Assembly (NCBI GenBank): GCA_009602725.1
Contig: WELB01000022.1
Coordinates: 433,780-456,200 of the forward strand
DNA: 22,421 bases
Direction of reading: 5' to 3'
From: Spirogloea muscicola
Lineage: Eukaryota; Streptophyta; Zygnematophyceae; Spirogloeales; Spirogloeaceae
This document shows positions 1 through 8,804 of this stretch, in pieces. The position numbers and the translations under genes are program-made. The notes under the pieces are model-generated. The model had not been told where the DNA came from and made no database searches. It saw only the letters and a program-made list of their open reading frames with translations. The number at the start of each line of letters is the position of its first letter. Positions within the stretch are counted from its first letter, which is position 1.

Positions 1-82
1 CTCTCTCTCTCTCTCTCTCCCTCTCCCTCTCAGTCCCTCCCTCCCTCCCTCTCCCTCTCGCCCCCTCTCTCCCTCTGCTCTC
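1..82. repeat. CT-rich microsatellite / pyrimidine tract
   Basis: The window opens with an almost pure CT/CCCT tract. It lies upstream of the first exon I can support (195), so it is probably inside an intron of the gene that enters from the left. No coding signal is seen in it. Confidence 0.85.
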
Positions 83-194
83 CACCCCTTCCTCTGCTGT
101 GGTCACAGAATCTGCTCTGACAAACCCAACATGCTAGCTATCCTCCAATGCAGTGTTTGACATTTAGCTTTTCGATGATTCTGCAGCTTCACAG

Positions 195-2879
195 GCCCGA
201 CAGCTGGCAGAGGCCAGTGATCCGTTTCTTGAGGCTCGATGGTGAGTCCTTGTTGCCTGCTGGGAAATCCTGTAGCAGTAGAATGGCAGCATGGAAGTGA
301 GCTGGTTGATGTTGTATTGGGCTGGCGTTCTTCACTTTGATTCTTCACTTCAAAATATTTCCTGGTCATGAAAGCATGCAGGCCCGGGAAGTTCAGCGGA
401 GCGCAGTCCCACGCATACACATATGCAGACCGGCAGTCTGACCATGAGACATCAGACTTTGACCCAACCTCTGCATATGCTGAGGTAACGCCCCTTGACA
501 CTCTCAAGTACGCTGTTTTGCACTAACCATTACTTATAAAGAAATTGGTTGCCAATTGGTCTCGTGACCCAAGCAGAAGGTGAAGACTTTTTTAATTGTC
601 CTCTATATGAAGTGTATGAGATGACGCTGCTGTCTGATGTATTGTTTTATGTCCCTATTACGCAGCTGATGGAGGATGCAAGGAGGAGTGTGAGAAACCA
701 GCCTGTCAGCGAAGACTACTTCGCCACTACCGGAAAAGTTAGCATGCCTGCTATGCCAGAAAGGTCGCCTGCGCCAAGCTATAGGCATGGGAGGTCCAGA
801 GTCGCACTGGCTCAGACTCGGGCCTCGACAGGCCCTCTCCTCTTCTCAAGGTGCATACTTATTCCTTCTGATCTGCAATACCTGTCAGCCACACTTGCGA
901 CGTGCATACAAAGCCGATTACAATGGTTACAAGCCAAATTGTAAAGACAGTCCTGAGCAGAGCAATCGATGTCCCATTTTCCTTGTGCAGTGAGGAAGTT
1001 GGACCCCAGGCGGCGTCTCCACTGCGGCCGCCCCCCCGGGGGCTATGGCGGGCAAGCAGCACACCTCTTGAGGTAATCTGTGTGTTCCTTGTTCATGTCT
1101 TCTGGTGTTGCCATTGTGCACGTCTGATCGAGTCTTGGCTTGCCGTATCTGTTTTGAAAGTATTAAACTTACTGCTACCATCATGCCTCCTCATGCGCGT
1201 AAGCTTGCTCAATCCTCACTAGAATGTGGGAGTCTGTCAGTAAGCTGCGCTGTGGCGACGCATGGCCTCAACACGTAGGAGGTCCTACGTATTTCCTCTC
1301 ACTTATCACAGCTGTGTTTGTGCTTGATCAATACCTGCAGGAGGGCTTGCCCCCACGGCCTTTGCCAAGAGGCGGCCAAAGAGCCTGGAGTATGCAACAA
1401 TCAGACCATACCTACAGTGGCCAGGTACACATGGGAGTCAGGGCGGAATGAGATGTTTAAGCAGCAACACAGTTTTATCTAAACACAAGCCAATAACTGA
1501 GAGTCATTGTGAAGCTATTCTCCAAAACATAGACCTTGATACCCTGCTTCACATTGCAAGCTCGTCTACAGAGTATTGTAGTGGTGAATTGACGGCTCCT
1601 ACGTGTCTTGGTCCAGCTTGTGCTGGGCAGATCGACAGGAGCCCGTCAACCCAATTGGGCTTCCGGGCAAACATACTCCAACTTCAGATCTGGCCCACTC
1701 TTTTACTTGGCTGGAAGTAACCTTAGCAGCGCCAACCATTCTGACTACCTACCTTATACTGGTACTGTATCTCAGTCATTTGTTCTTTGAAGAAAGCATT
1801 TCTGCTGCAGACATGGGGTCAAGGCAAAGCTGGCTGCATGCCTTGCCTGAGTTTGAGGTTTTTGAGCCCACACTTCTTATTCTCAATTACTTGGATATCT
1901 CAACCCCTGCTTTTTCATTCAGGGCGTCGGCCATCAGGCTCGGAGGTCCTGTATGGGGCAGTTGAACGGACTTTGTCGGGCACATTCCCTTCTACGAGTC
2001 AGACCCCAATGCATTCTGGTGACTGCCAGCTTGCCTTGAGGCTCTACTTGCCTCCCAGTCCTTTCCTGCCAGCATTCTAGAAGCTGTAATTTGATGGCCT
2101 TATTAGCCTCTGAAGCAGGTCAAAAAGGGTGCATGCAGATGTTGCAGCCTCACCTCGCTTGCCACCTCTACCGAGGATACCGCCTGGCAGATACCACTCG
2201 GGCCCTGTCTCATTTGTCACTTCTAGCCCAGGTATCACGCTCATACCCCCTGTAGTGCACCTGCTGATGTACCTCAATTTAGTGCTCTGAGGAGTAGTAT
2301 CTAGAGATTTCAGTTGTTTTTCAGTATTGGTGTTGTGATGCTGTAATGCTGGGATGTGCATTGATTGAGATTCTGGACAGCTTGAAGCTTTTGCAGTGCA
2401 CATCCTGACTATGATGTGTCTGAGCAGACAGAGGTAGTGGCAAGGTGAATGCCAGCTCGGAGATTGTGCCAGACGCCCCTTACGGGCGCGGCATCTCCGG
2501 CCCGCTCCTCTTCACAAGCTCCAGCCAGCATGGCTCCGAGCAGGGGTCTCAAGCAGGTACCCATCTGTCCCTCAAACATCATGTATTGTGGCTTATGAAG
2601 GTGCAGCAAGGCGACTGAGCTTGTCATAGAATGAGCGTATAATACTGAGTAGCCCTGTTCTTCTTAAGGATTGACGCCTTGCTATCCTGTGCCAAATGCC
2701 AGTACGTGGCAGCACATGCCTCGCCTTTGTCAGCTGGTCTTCTCAAGCCTGTTTTCTGATGTGGATTATGGATGCTGGCAGGGACACCAGGCCCTCAAGT
2801 GCAGTCTTCGCTGGCTGACAGAGCAACCCACACCCAGGCTATCCAGGAGACCGCTCTTCCAAATATAGGCATTGACTAG
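195..2879 (+). CDS. Unrecognised Ser/Pro/Gly-rich protein gene, 3' part (10 exons)
   Basis: Ten exons join in phase from the left edge to a TAG stop: 195-241, 382-484, 666-850, 991-1072, 1341-1424, 1617-1761, 1923-2018, 2139-2231, 2428-2556, 2782-2879. Each is bounded by AG and GT and the reading phase holds at every junction. About 353 residues are visible; the start lies outside the window. The first part is acidic and looks folded (ARQLAEASDPFLEARW, then SHAYTYADRQSDHE). The rest is low-complexity, rich in Ser, Pro, Gly and Arg (for example RLPPLPRIPPGRYHSGP and GISGPLLFTSSSQHGS), and probably disordered. I saw no catalytic motif, membrane segment or known domain, and I do not recognise the family. 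Exons 7 and 8 are the least certain: the acceptor before 2139 was chosen because it alone keeps the later exons in frame. Confidence 0.72.
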
Positions 2880-3461
2880 CTAGCCCGCTGCAGCAGCAGC
2901 AGGCGAAGTGTCAATCTAGATGTCTTGCCTGACGCTCCCAAGGTGGTGAGCACATTGCATAGGTGTGTAAATGATCTAGGCGGCCCGTTGCGGCCGAGAC
3001 GCTGATGCCTGAAGAGTTCTGTACACTAGATTGACTTGGTAGCATACAAGAGGAGCTAGCTGGCCCTAGGTGCTGCCGGTCCTGGGCATGCTGTGGCCCA
3101 GTAAACAAGTCGCAGTGCTACCATGCAACTTTTGACAAGGCTGACTGTTTTCCAACTGCGATTCACTGAGCAGTGGGACATATTGGCCTAGAGGCCATCA
3201 CAGTGCCAAAATTCTTTACATACACGAGACGCGTGTGCGGCGTACAAAATGTTGAAACCTTGACCACAGTGCCATTTTGAAGTGGCTACTTTTGCACCCG
3301 TGATGCAGTGCCTGACTTCTTAGCTCAGCTAACTCTTGAGTGGGCTTCTAGGGTGCTTGACTCGTTCTCGCTACAGCGATGCTGGCGCCTTGTGGCAGGC
3401 GTGGCAAGTCCATGCCAGAGGCTCCTTCTCAGTACAACCAGGGCCAAGCTAGCCATGTGCC
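2880..3461. other. Convergent 3' intergenic region
   Basis: This stretch separates the stop of the plus-strand gene at 2879 from the stop of the minus-strand coiled-coil gene at 3464. I see no exon in it. On the minus strand a TGTAA (3220-3216) lies about 240 bases after the coiled-coil stop and may be its poly(A) signal. Confidence 0.5.
2966..2970 (+). terminator. Possible TGTAA poly(A) signal of the first gene
   Basis: A TGTAA pentamer lies 87 bases after the TAG at 2879. TGTAA is the usual polyadenylation signal of chlorophyte algae. A five-base match can occur by chance. Confidence 0.4.
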
Positions 3462-3912
3462 TTACCTTGCAAGCTCAGCGAGCCCCTTCTCCAGAATCTT
3501 GATCTCCTCCTTGATTTCCTTCTTGCGCAAGTCCACGAGCTTGTCGCGCTTCTTCTCCCCACGCAGCCGCTCCAGCTCGGCCTGCATGTACGACAGCCCA
3601 CGCAAGAATGTGGGCAGCAAGCACCGCAACGTGTATGGTGGTTTCGGTGGTTCCGAGACCCTGTGGTCACACAATACTTCGTAATTCCAACGTTATACAA
3701 ATGCTTATTTTGGTGTCACATTGACCCAATTGCCATCAATGTAGCACGCTGCGGTGAAGGCGGCCACGAGCCTTGAGGGAAGCCCGGCGCTCCAGGAGGT
3801 CGTCCTGCGGCGACAGCAGCGGCGCGTACGGCCGGGCCTTGGCAGCCTGAGCGGCGCCGGCGGGGCCGTCGTTGACGGCGCCGGCGGCGGCGACGGCGGC
3901 GTCGGGGGCTCC
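3462..3912 (-). CDS. Small basic coiled-coil protein, 3' end (two exons)
   Basis: The last exon (3581-3462) starts after a good acceptor ending CATGCAG. It encodes 39 residues of highly charged helix, AELERLRGEKKRDKLVDLRK followed by a Lys/Glu-rich segment ending KGLAELAR, then TAA. Heptad-like Leu/Ile spacing suggests a coiled coil. The preceding exon (3912-3748) is Ala-rich and then reads PYAPLLSPQDDLLERRASLK. It joins in phase 0 through a weak donor at 3747, so this junction is uncertain. The 5' part of the gene is lost in the gap at 3913. I do not recognise the family. It is unlikely to be the continuation of the ubiquitin across the gap, because ubiquitin should continue with IFAGKQ. The region between 3749 and 3582 would be an intron. 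Confidence 0.5.
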
Positions 3913-3913
3913 N
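3913..3913. other. Assembly gap (single N) in GC-rich DNA
   Basis: The single N interrupts ubiquitin after codon 43 (minus strand), and the sequence on its far side encodes something unrelated. It therefore most likely marks missing sequence of unknown length rather than one ambiguous base. Confidence 0.8.
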
Positions 3914-4298
<385 letters not shown>

Positions 4299-4500
4299 CG
4301 AGCTATACTGAGGCGCCAAACCACCACCACGGAGAAAGGGCTCGCCCATGGAGGATAGGGGAACCACGGAAGCCATCAGCCTGGGCTAGTGCACGACCAG
4401 CACGCTGGTGTATCGCAAAGTGCCTGGGAGCGCTGTAGACCCGATGATAGCCGCAAAACTTGTGGATAATGCTAACGTGAAGCTCCGCTTCCGCTTATCG
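4299..4500 (-). mobile_element. Retroelement ORF fragment, inverted copy
   Basis: Read on the minus strand, about 4395-4460 closely matches 5370-5435, including the shared CTACAGCGCTCCCAGGCACT. Both encode an RLS-x2-LQRSQAL-type stretch, but this copy is frameshifted soon after (CDTPA where the other reads AIHQR). The part at 4334-4362 (CTCGCCCATGGAGGATAGGGG) also matches 17539-17567. It is a decayed fragment with no intact ORF. Confidence 0.7.
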
Positions 4501-4503
4501 AGT

Positions 4504-4885
4504 AAGCTTCGCTGGCCACGCAGTGGGCAGTGCTGAACAAAGAAAGTTGCAGCACTACTCCGATTACCCCCGATGTGATCAGCTCTTGCCAGCGGCAAGC
4601 GACATCTTTGGCTGCTTAGGTCCTCGTTTCCTTACTCTCCTTCAAAACATAGCCAATCTAAGCTACACACGACATGCAGATGTGTTCCCGGCTGAGATGG
4701 GCTTGCCAGCTGCTTATCTGTCGTTGTTGCGCCGACGACTTTCGGCCTGTTTGCAGCGTGCTCAGGCTAATGCTTTGCATCAGAAAGCTGGGCAAGCTCT
4801 AGCTGGTGGCAGAAGGGCTTCGTATCTGCCATCTAGTATCCAGGCATCGGTTAGCGACCTTAATGTTTTGACCAGTGGTTACTGA
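4504..4885 (+). mobile_element. Non-LTR retrotransposon ORF, C-terminal remnant A
   Basis: An open stretch of about 125 codons begins at FAGHAVGSAEQRKLQHYSDY. It continues through GCLGPRFLTLLQNIAN and RRRLSACLQRAQANALHQKA to a stop at 4885. The same order of motifs (FAGHAVG, K-x-YxD, G-x-RxLxLxQ, RxRL-x-LQR-x5-H) occurs in remnant B at 6576-6935. It resembles the extreme C terminus of algal LINE-type ORFs, after the reverse transcriptase and endonuclease domains. No reverse transcriptase core is present, so it is a 5'-truncated or rearranged copy. It abuts the inverted fragment at about 4500. Confidence 0.65.
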
Positions 4886-5146
4886 GCGGGTCAATCTACT
4901 GTAGGTTATGTAGGTATTAAGATGTGCTTGCCTTTGTACTTGGCCATTTGGCCTTCGTTTGTTTCAAATATACGAAATCCTTCCCAAGTAAGCGGTAGCT
5001 CGCCGCCCCCGCGGCTCTTGAGGTGAGCTCTTGAGCCAAATTCCCCACGTCCCTGCCCTTCTGGCCTGCTATTTGCTTCCTTCGCCCGTGGAAACCAACG
5101 CCACACTGTCACCTCCTGTTCTTCCCTCCTCCAGAGGAGGATTTTG
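4886..5146. other. No gene seen; retroelement 3' flank
   Basis: Between the stop of remnant A and repeat copy 2 I see no convincing exon, RNA gene or duplicated segment. It may be 3' untranslated sequence of the element. Confidence 0.4.
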
Positions 5147-5260
5147 TCAGATATGCATGTGCTCACTCGGGGTAATTAGTGTCCCCCTTAGCCAGCTCAT
5201 TACCCAGTCAACAGGTCATTTGTAAGGCTAGAATTGGCCTCCCTTTCAATTTCATGCGCA
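5147..5260 (+). repeat. Terminal ~110-bp repeat, copy 2
   Basis: Direct copy of the terminal repeat, starting TCAGATATGCATGTGCTCAC and ending TTTCATGCGCA. It matches copy 3 (5486-5599) in the same orientation and copy 1 (4298-4189) inverted. It follows the decayed ORF of remnant A by about 260 bases. Confidence 0.85.
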
Positions 5261-5369
5261 CCGCGCGCCTTCTCTCCTCCTCCATCGCCTGGCACAGCAT
5301 GTCGATGCCAGCCGACGTAGTCGGGCGGGTAGCTTAGGGCATTCTAGTGCCCCGCAAGCCATCTGCTAT

Positions 5370-5599
5370 AGAATGCGGCTATCATTGAGTCTACAGCGCT
5401 CCCAGGCACTCGCGATACACCAGCGTGCATTAGGCCAGGCAAATGGCTTCGGTTGTGGTGTCTGGGTCCTCCTCAGTTTAGCTGGTCAGATATGTATGTC
5501 ATCACTCGCGGATTTAAGTGTCCCCCTTAGCCAGCTCATTACCTCGTTACCAGGACATTTGTAAGGCTAGAATTGGCCTCCCTTTCAATTTCATGCGCA
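5370..5599 (+). mobile_element. Retroelement C-terminal fragment with terminal repeat copy 3
   Basis: From 5373 it reads MRLSLSLQRSQALAIHQRAL, matching the RxRL-x-LQR-x5-H motif of remnants A and B. It runs into terminal repeat copy 3 at 5486-5599. Only about 40 codons of coding sequence survive. The order of ORF end then terminal repeat is the same as in the 4189-4470 inverted copy, which supports a shared element 3' end. Confidence 0.7.
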
Positions 5600-5865
5600 C
5601 TGTGCGCCTCCTCTCTCTATTGGAAGAGCTATTTCTTACCTTAGCTACCTTCGCATAGGGCTTCCTTTCATGTAGCCCCAGATTTTGCACTAATCCATCT
5701 TTGCCCGAACAATGTATTGGCTTCCAACTCAGATAGGAACAACTCTTTCACCCAATCCATCAATCATAGCAGGCATAACCGTTCAAAAAATCATCAAAGA
5801 AGCAGTCATTTATATAATTACTCCTGCGACATCCGTTAAGCAATCTTCAGTGAGTTAGCCAACCT
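5600..5865. other. No gene seen
   Basis: A less GC-rich stretch than its surroundings, with no exon I can support. A short motif like the end of the terminal repeat (ATGCGCACTGCGCGCC followed by CTCTC) recurs just after it at about 5873. Confidence 0.4.
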
Positions 5866-5945
5866 TTCATGTGATGCGCACTGCGCGCCATCTCTCTTTT
5901 TGCGCCTTTCAGACTTTGTACATTCCTTTCTTGAGCACAATCAAG

Positions 5946-6935
5946 TTAGATGGCTTCCAGTGGCCACTTGAGTCGCTGTGTGCTTTGTTGCAAACCGTCA
6001 TGTCACGAGGCCCTTCATGCGGTGCCCGTCACGTTGATCCTGCGGAGCTGGCCGCCCACATGCTCTGTTGCGCACACGGGGGCGAGCGGACCGCTTCCCA
6101 CGACCTCCTGCGCGACGGTATGCAGGGGGTGTTTTCGGAGGCGGGCTTCAAGGTCGCGGTGGAGAACTCCTCCATCATGCCCATCGAGAAGATGGGCTGG
6201 CAAAGCCAGCCCAAAAAAGAATGGACAATGTCCAAAGCCAAAGAAAGGAGCCGGAGAAAAGAAACGAAGCAGCTACGAAGCACTCAGTAACCCCTGCTAA
6301 GCAGCCTCAGGTCAGAGAGACTGGGTTCCTGGAAGCGGGTCCCCTGGCCAGAGCCAGAGGCAGCGGCGAGGGCTCTGCCGGCACGCAGGTGCAGCGCGCG
6401 GGCCATAGACCTCTGCAGCGAGACGGCCCATCCAGCTGGGCGCGGACGGCCAGCCCCATACGCAACGCGCCGACCTGGTCGCCATCCCGCCCGGCGGCGG
6501 TCCCCGCATCATCGCTGATGTGGTGACAACTGACTACATCGACTCCGCCAATCCCACCAGATCAGATCGGCGTCGTTTGCAGGGCACGCGGTCGGCCAGG
6601 CGGCCCGGGGCAAGGAGCGAAAATATGCTGATCACCCGGTGGGGGATGAATTCGCGGCCCTGGCGATGGATGTAAACGGGGCTTTCGGCAGCCGCTGGCT
6701 GGATCTCATTCAGCGGCTTGCCCGCCAGGCCATTGACCGGCGGCCGGGTCTGCCAGGGGCGATGCCCGGCTTCAACGCCGCCGGTTCGCTCGCACAAGTC
6801 TTCCGCATGCGCCTGGCCGTATCGCTTCAACGCTCCCTTGCCCACGCCGTCCACACGCGCTCAGGCCGTGCTATGGCCGCCGCCTCTGGGTCTCGGCGGA
6901 GTGCCTCTTTCCTGCAGCGAGCTAGTCAGACCTGA
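5946..6935 (+). pseudogene. Non-LTR retrotransposon ORF, C-terminal remnant B (decayed)
   Basis: Three coding blocks lie in two frames. Block 1 (to about 6180) has a Cys/His cluster, HMLCCAHGGERTASHDLLRD, then GVFSEAGFKVAVEN. Block 2 (6439-6555) reads QRADLVAIPPGGGPRIIADV then VTTDYIDSAN. Block 3 (6576-6935) begins FAGHAVGQAARGKERKYADH and runs through SRWLDLIQRLARQAIDR and MRLAVSLQRSLAHAVH to TGA. This order (zinc-knuckle-like cluster, then an AD...D pair like the PD-(D/E)xK restriction-like endonuclease, then a helical tail) is typical of the end of endonuclease-bearing LINE ORFs. That assignment rests on family knowledge, not a search. A hairpin repeat at 6180-6261 separates blocks 1 and 2, and a frameshift separates blocks 2 and 3. 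There is no reverse transcriptase core. Confidence 0.65.
6180..6261 (+). repeat. Inverted repeat, left arm, with GGCTGG hairpin
   Basis: About 82 bases match the reverse complement of 7007-7090 with only a few differences. Inside is a perfect short hairpin, GGGCTGGCAAAGCCAGCCC (6194-6212). The arm lies within the decayed retroelement ORF. Confidence 0.9.
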
Positions 6936-7006
6936 TGTTGCTCACTCGTGGGTACTGAGCTTTCCTCTGCATCGTTTCTGTGTTCTGCAGTGTTTTGTAG
7001 TGTAGT

Positions 7007-7090
7007 CTTTTCTCCGGCTCCTCTTTCTTTGGCTTTGGATATTGTCCATTCTTTTTTGGGCTGGCTTTGCCAGCCCCTCTTCTCTATGGG
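7007..7090 (-). repeat. Inverted repeat, right arm, with GGCTGG hairpin
   Basis: Reverse-complement partner of 6180-6261. It carries the hairpin GGGCTGGCTTTGCCAGCCC at 7058-7076. The two arms enclose about 745 bases holding the later blocks of retroelement remnant B. Confidence 0.9.
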
Positions 7091-7921
7091 CGCGCACTTC
7101 TCTTCAGGCTTTTCATACCTGCGCTCACTACCCTGTGCAGCAACATCAAGAGGCATGGAGCGTACGTACTACCAACCGCTCAAATTCCTGACCTACTCTG
7201 AAATTGGTGCTTGCTCACGAAGCAGATAATCAAATTCACCAGAAGCAGCCAGCAGCACGCCCAGGCCAATTGTGTCTATCGAGCACTATGCAATGTAGAG
7301 CTAATAAGGACAGGGGCCTTACTCTTAATCCTGTAAACCGGATACAGCAGTCAATTAGCACAGGATGACAACGTCAGCACACCGGAAGCAGCTCATCTGC
7401 CTGCTCCAAACAGCTTGAAGAACCTCAGAATGTTATTACCTGGTGTTGGCCGGTGCTTGATGCTGCATGTTGGTCGGCCAGATAGAACTTTCAGAGGCAT
7501 AAGCCTCTAGTATTCGATACTCTGATACTTACCATGTATCACATTGAGAGTGCAACTTGCCATAGTTGCAGCATCAACATCAAGAGAATATGCAGCAGTA
7601 AGAACGGCGTCAATTCGTTAACGGCCAGGACGTAAGCACACGCTGATGTTGACTTCAGCTGGACTCAGTTTGTGCAAGGCACTTATTGTCAAAACGAGGT
7701 GAAATCTTGGCCTCTTAGGTGAGTGCGTAGCTCAAGTCCTGATGTCGCTGACATATGCAACATGATCAGTCAGCTGGATCTCAAGGGTCTCAAGGGCCGT
7801 ATGTTGTACCCTCAAGGACTCTCCATTGTAGTCAAAGAGTCAGCAGCTGAGACAGGCAAGGAGCTAGCATAAGAGTGAGAAAGTGTGTTAACACTGTCGA
7901 GAATCGTGAGCAGGCAACCGC
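7091..7921. other. No gene seen (830 bases)
   Basis: I find no exon chain, RNA gene or clear repeat here. It sits between the retroelement cluster and a weak ORF at 7922. It may be old, unrecognisable repeat sequence. Confidence 0.4.
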
Positions 7922-8305
7922 GTGTTGCGTCAGCTACCACAGCGGGCCTTCATTTCCTTGGCCCTGGATGCTCATGCATGTGCGGCGACTTGCTATCCTT
8001 TTGCATGCCTTGGCGGCCAGGGCGTGCTAAAAGTGTATGCACATGAGCACTGCACTCATAACGATTTAGCAGGGCATCAATGGTCGCTAATGAAAAGACT
8101 ACACCAGTCGGCATCTAGTATATATCGTGAGGTCGCAGTTGTTGGCCACCCGCTACTGTTTGCCCCGACCACTGGACTACAATCGCTCAGACTGGTTCAT
8201 ACTCATTCCTTCTGTACTTTCCTTGTGGGCTCCCATACAGCTCTCCCTCTAATGGGTACCAGGTTGTCTCTTTCTGGCAATAGTGACGCAGTTGTTGCTC
8301 AGTAG
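7922..8305 (+). CDS. Weak ORF, possibly another retroelement remnant
   Basis: A 127-codon open frame without a recognised domain. Its middle, HCTHNDLAGHQWSLMKRLHQ, has a Cys/His pattern a little like the HGGERxxxHDLLRD cluster of remnant B. That could make it a strongly diverged piece of the same kind of element. The frame starts at an ATG but has no convincing splice neighbours. It could equally be a chance ORF. Confidence 0.25.
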   Translation: MLRQLPQRAFISLALDAHACAATCYPFACLGGQGVLKVYAHEHCTHNDLAGHQWSLMKRLHQSASSIYREVAVVGHPLLFAPTTGLQSLRLVHTHSFCTFLVGSHTALPLMGTRLSLSGNSDAVVAQ

Positions 8306-8804
8306 GGGCATATAGGGGCAGAGACACCCTGGAAGCTGAATACGGCTCACTGCCGCTTCAGCTATAGTTGCACTGTAACAGATAATATTGTTGTCAATGA
8401 AGCAGCTTCTACAATGAGCCCCTGCAGCAAGGTTGTCCAGCTACTGTACTTGAGAGCTGCGTCCGAAGTCCATATACAGGATGCAGCACTAGGGCCCATG
8501 CTGACAATCCCACTGCTCCCAGAGGTGCGGCATTGCAAGTCAACTCGTCTGCTGCTTCCACCACTCGAATATTAACCACATAGACATTGCCAAAACCAGC
8601 AGGCATCTCATGCTGCTGTGCTGTTCACAATTACTGAGACCAAAAAAATCAGAGTATGATTCACACCCCACAGGATCCTTTTCATCTAGTAACTGCAAAC
8701 ACTGGCATGATGATGTGCAGATAGCTGCTACTTTGAAAGGTACAGGACAGGGTATCTTTCTTGCAATTTTGCGGGAGTGCTTGCTATGTCACATTGTCTG
8801 TACT
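8306..8804. other. 3' flank of PSS1; no gene seen
   Basis: This lies downstream of the PSS1 stop (minus strand). I see no exon, and no TGTAA on the minus strand close to the stop, so the poly(A) site of PSS1 is not identified. Confidence 0.4.

Noticed and set aside
4386-4598. Minus-strand ORF across the junction of two retroelement fragments
   Set aside because: It spans the break at about 4500 between an inverted and a direct element copy, so the frame is accidental.
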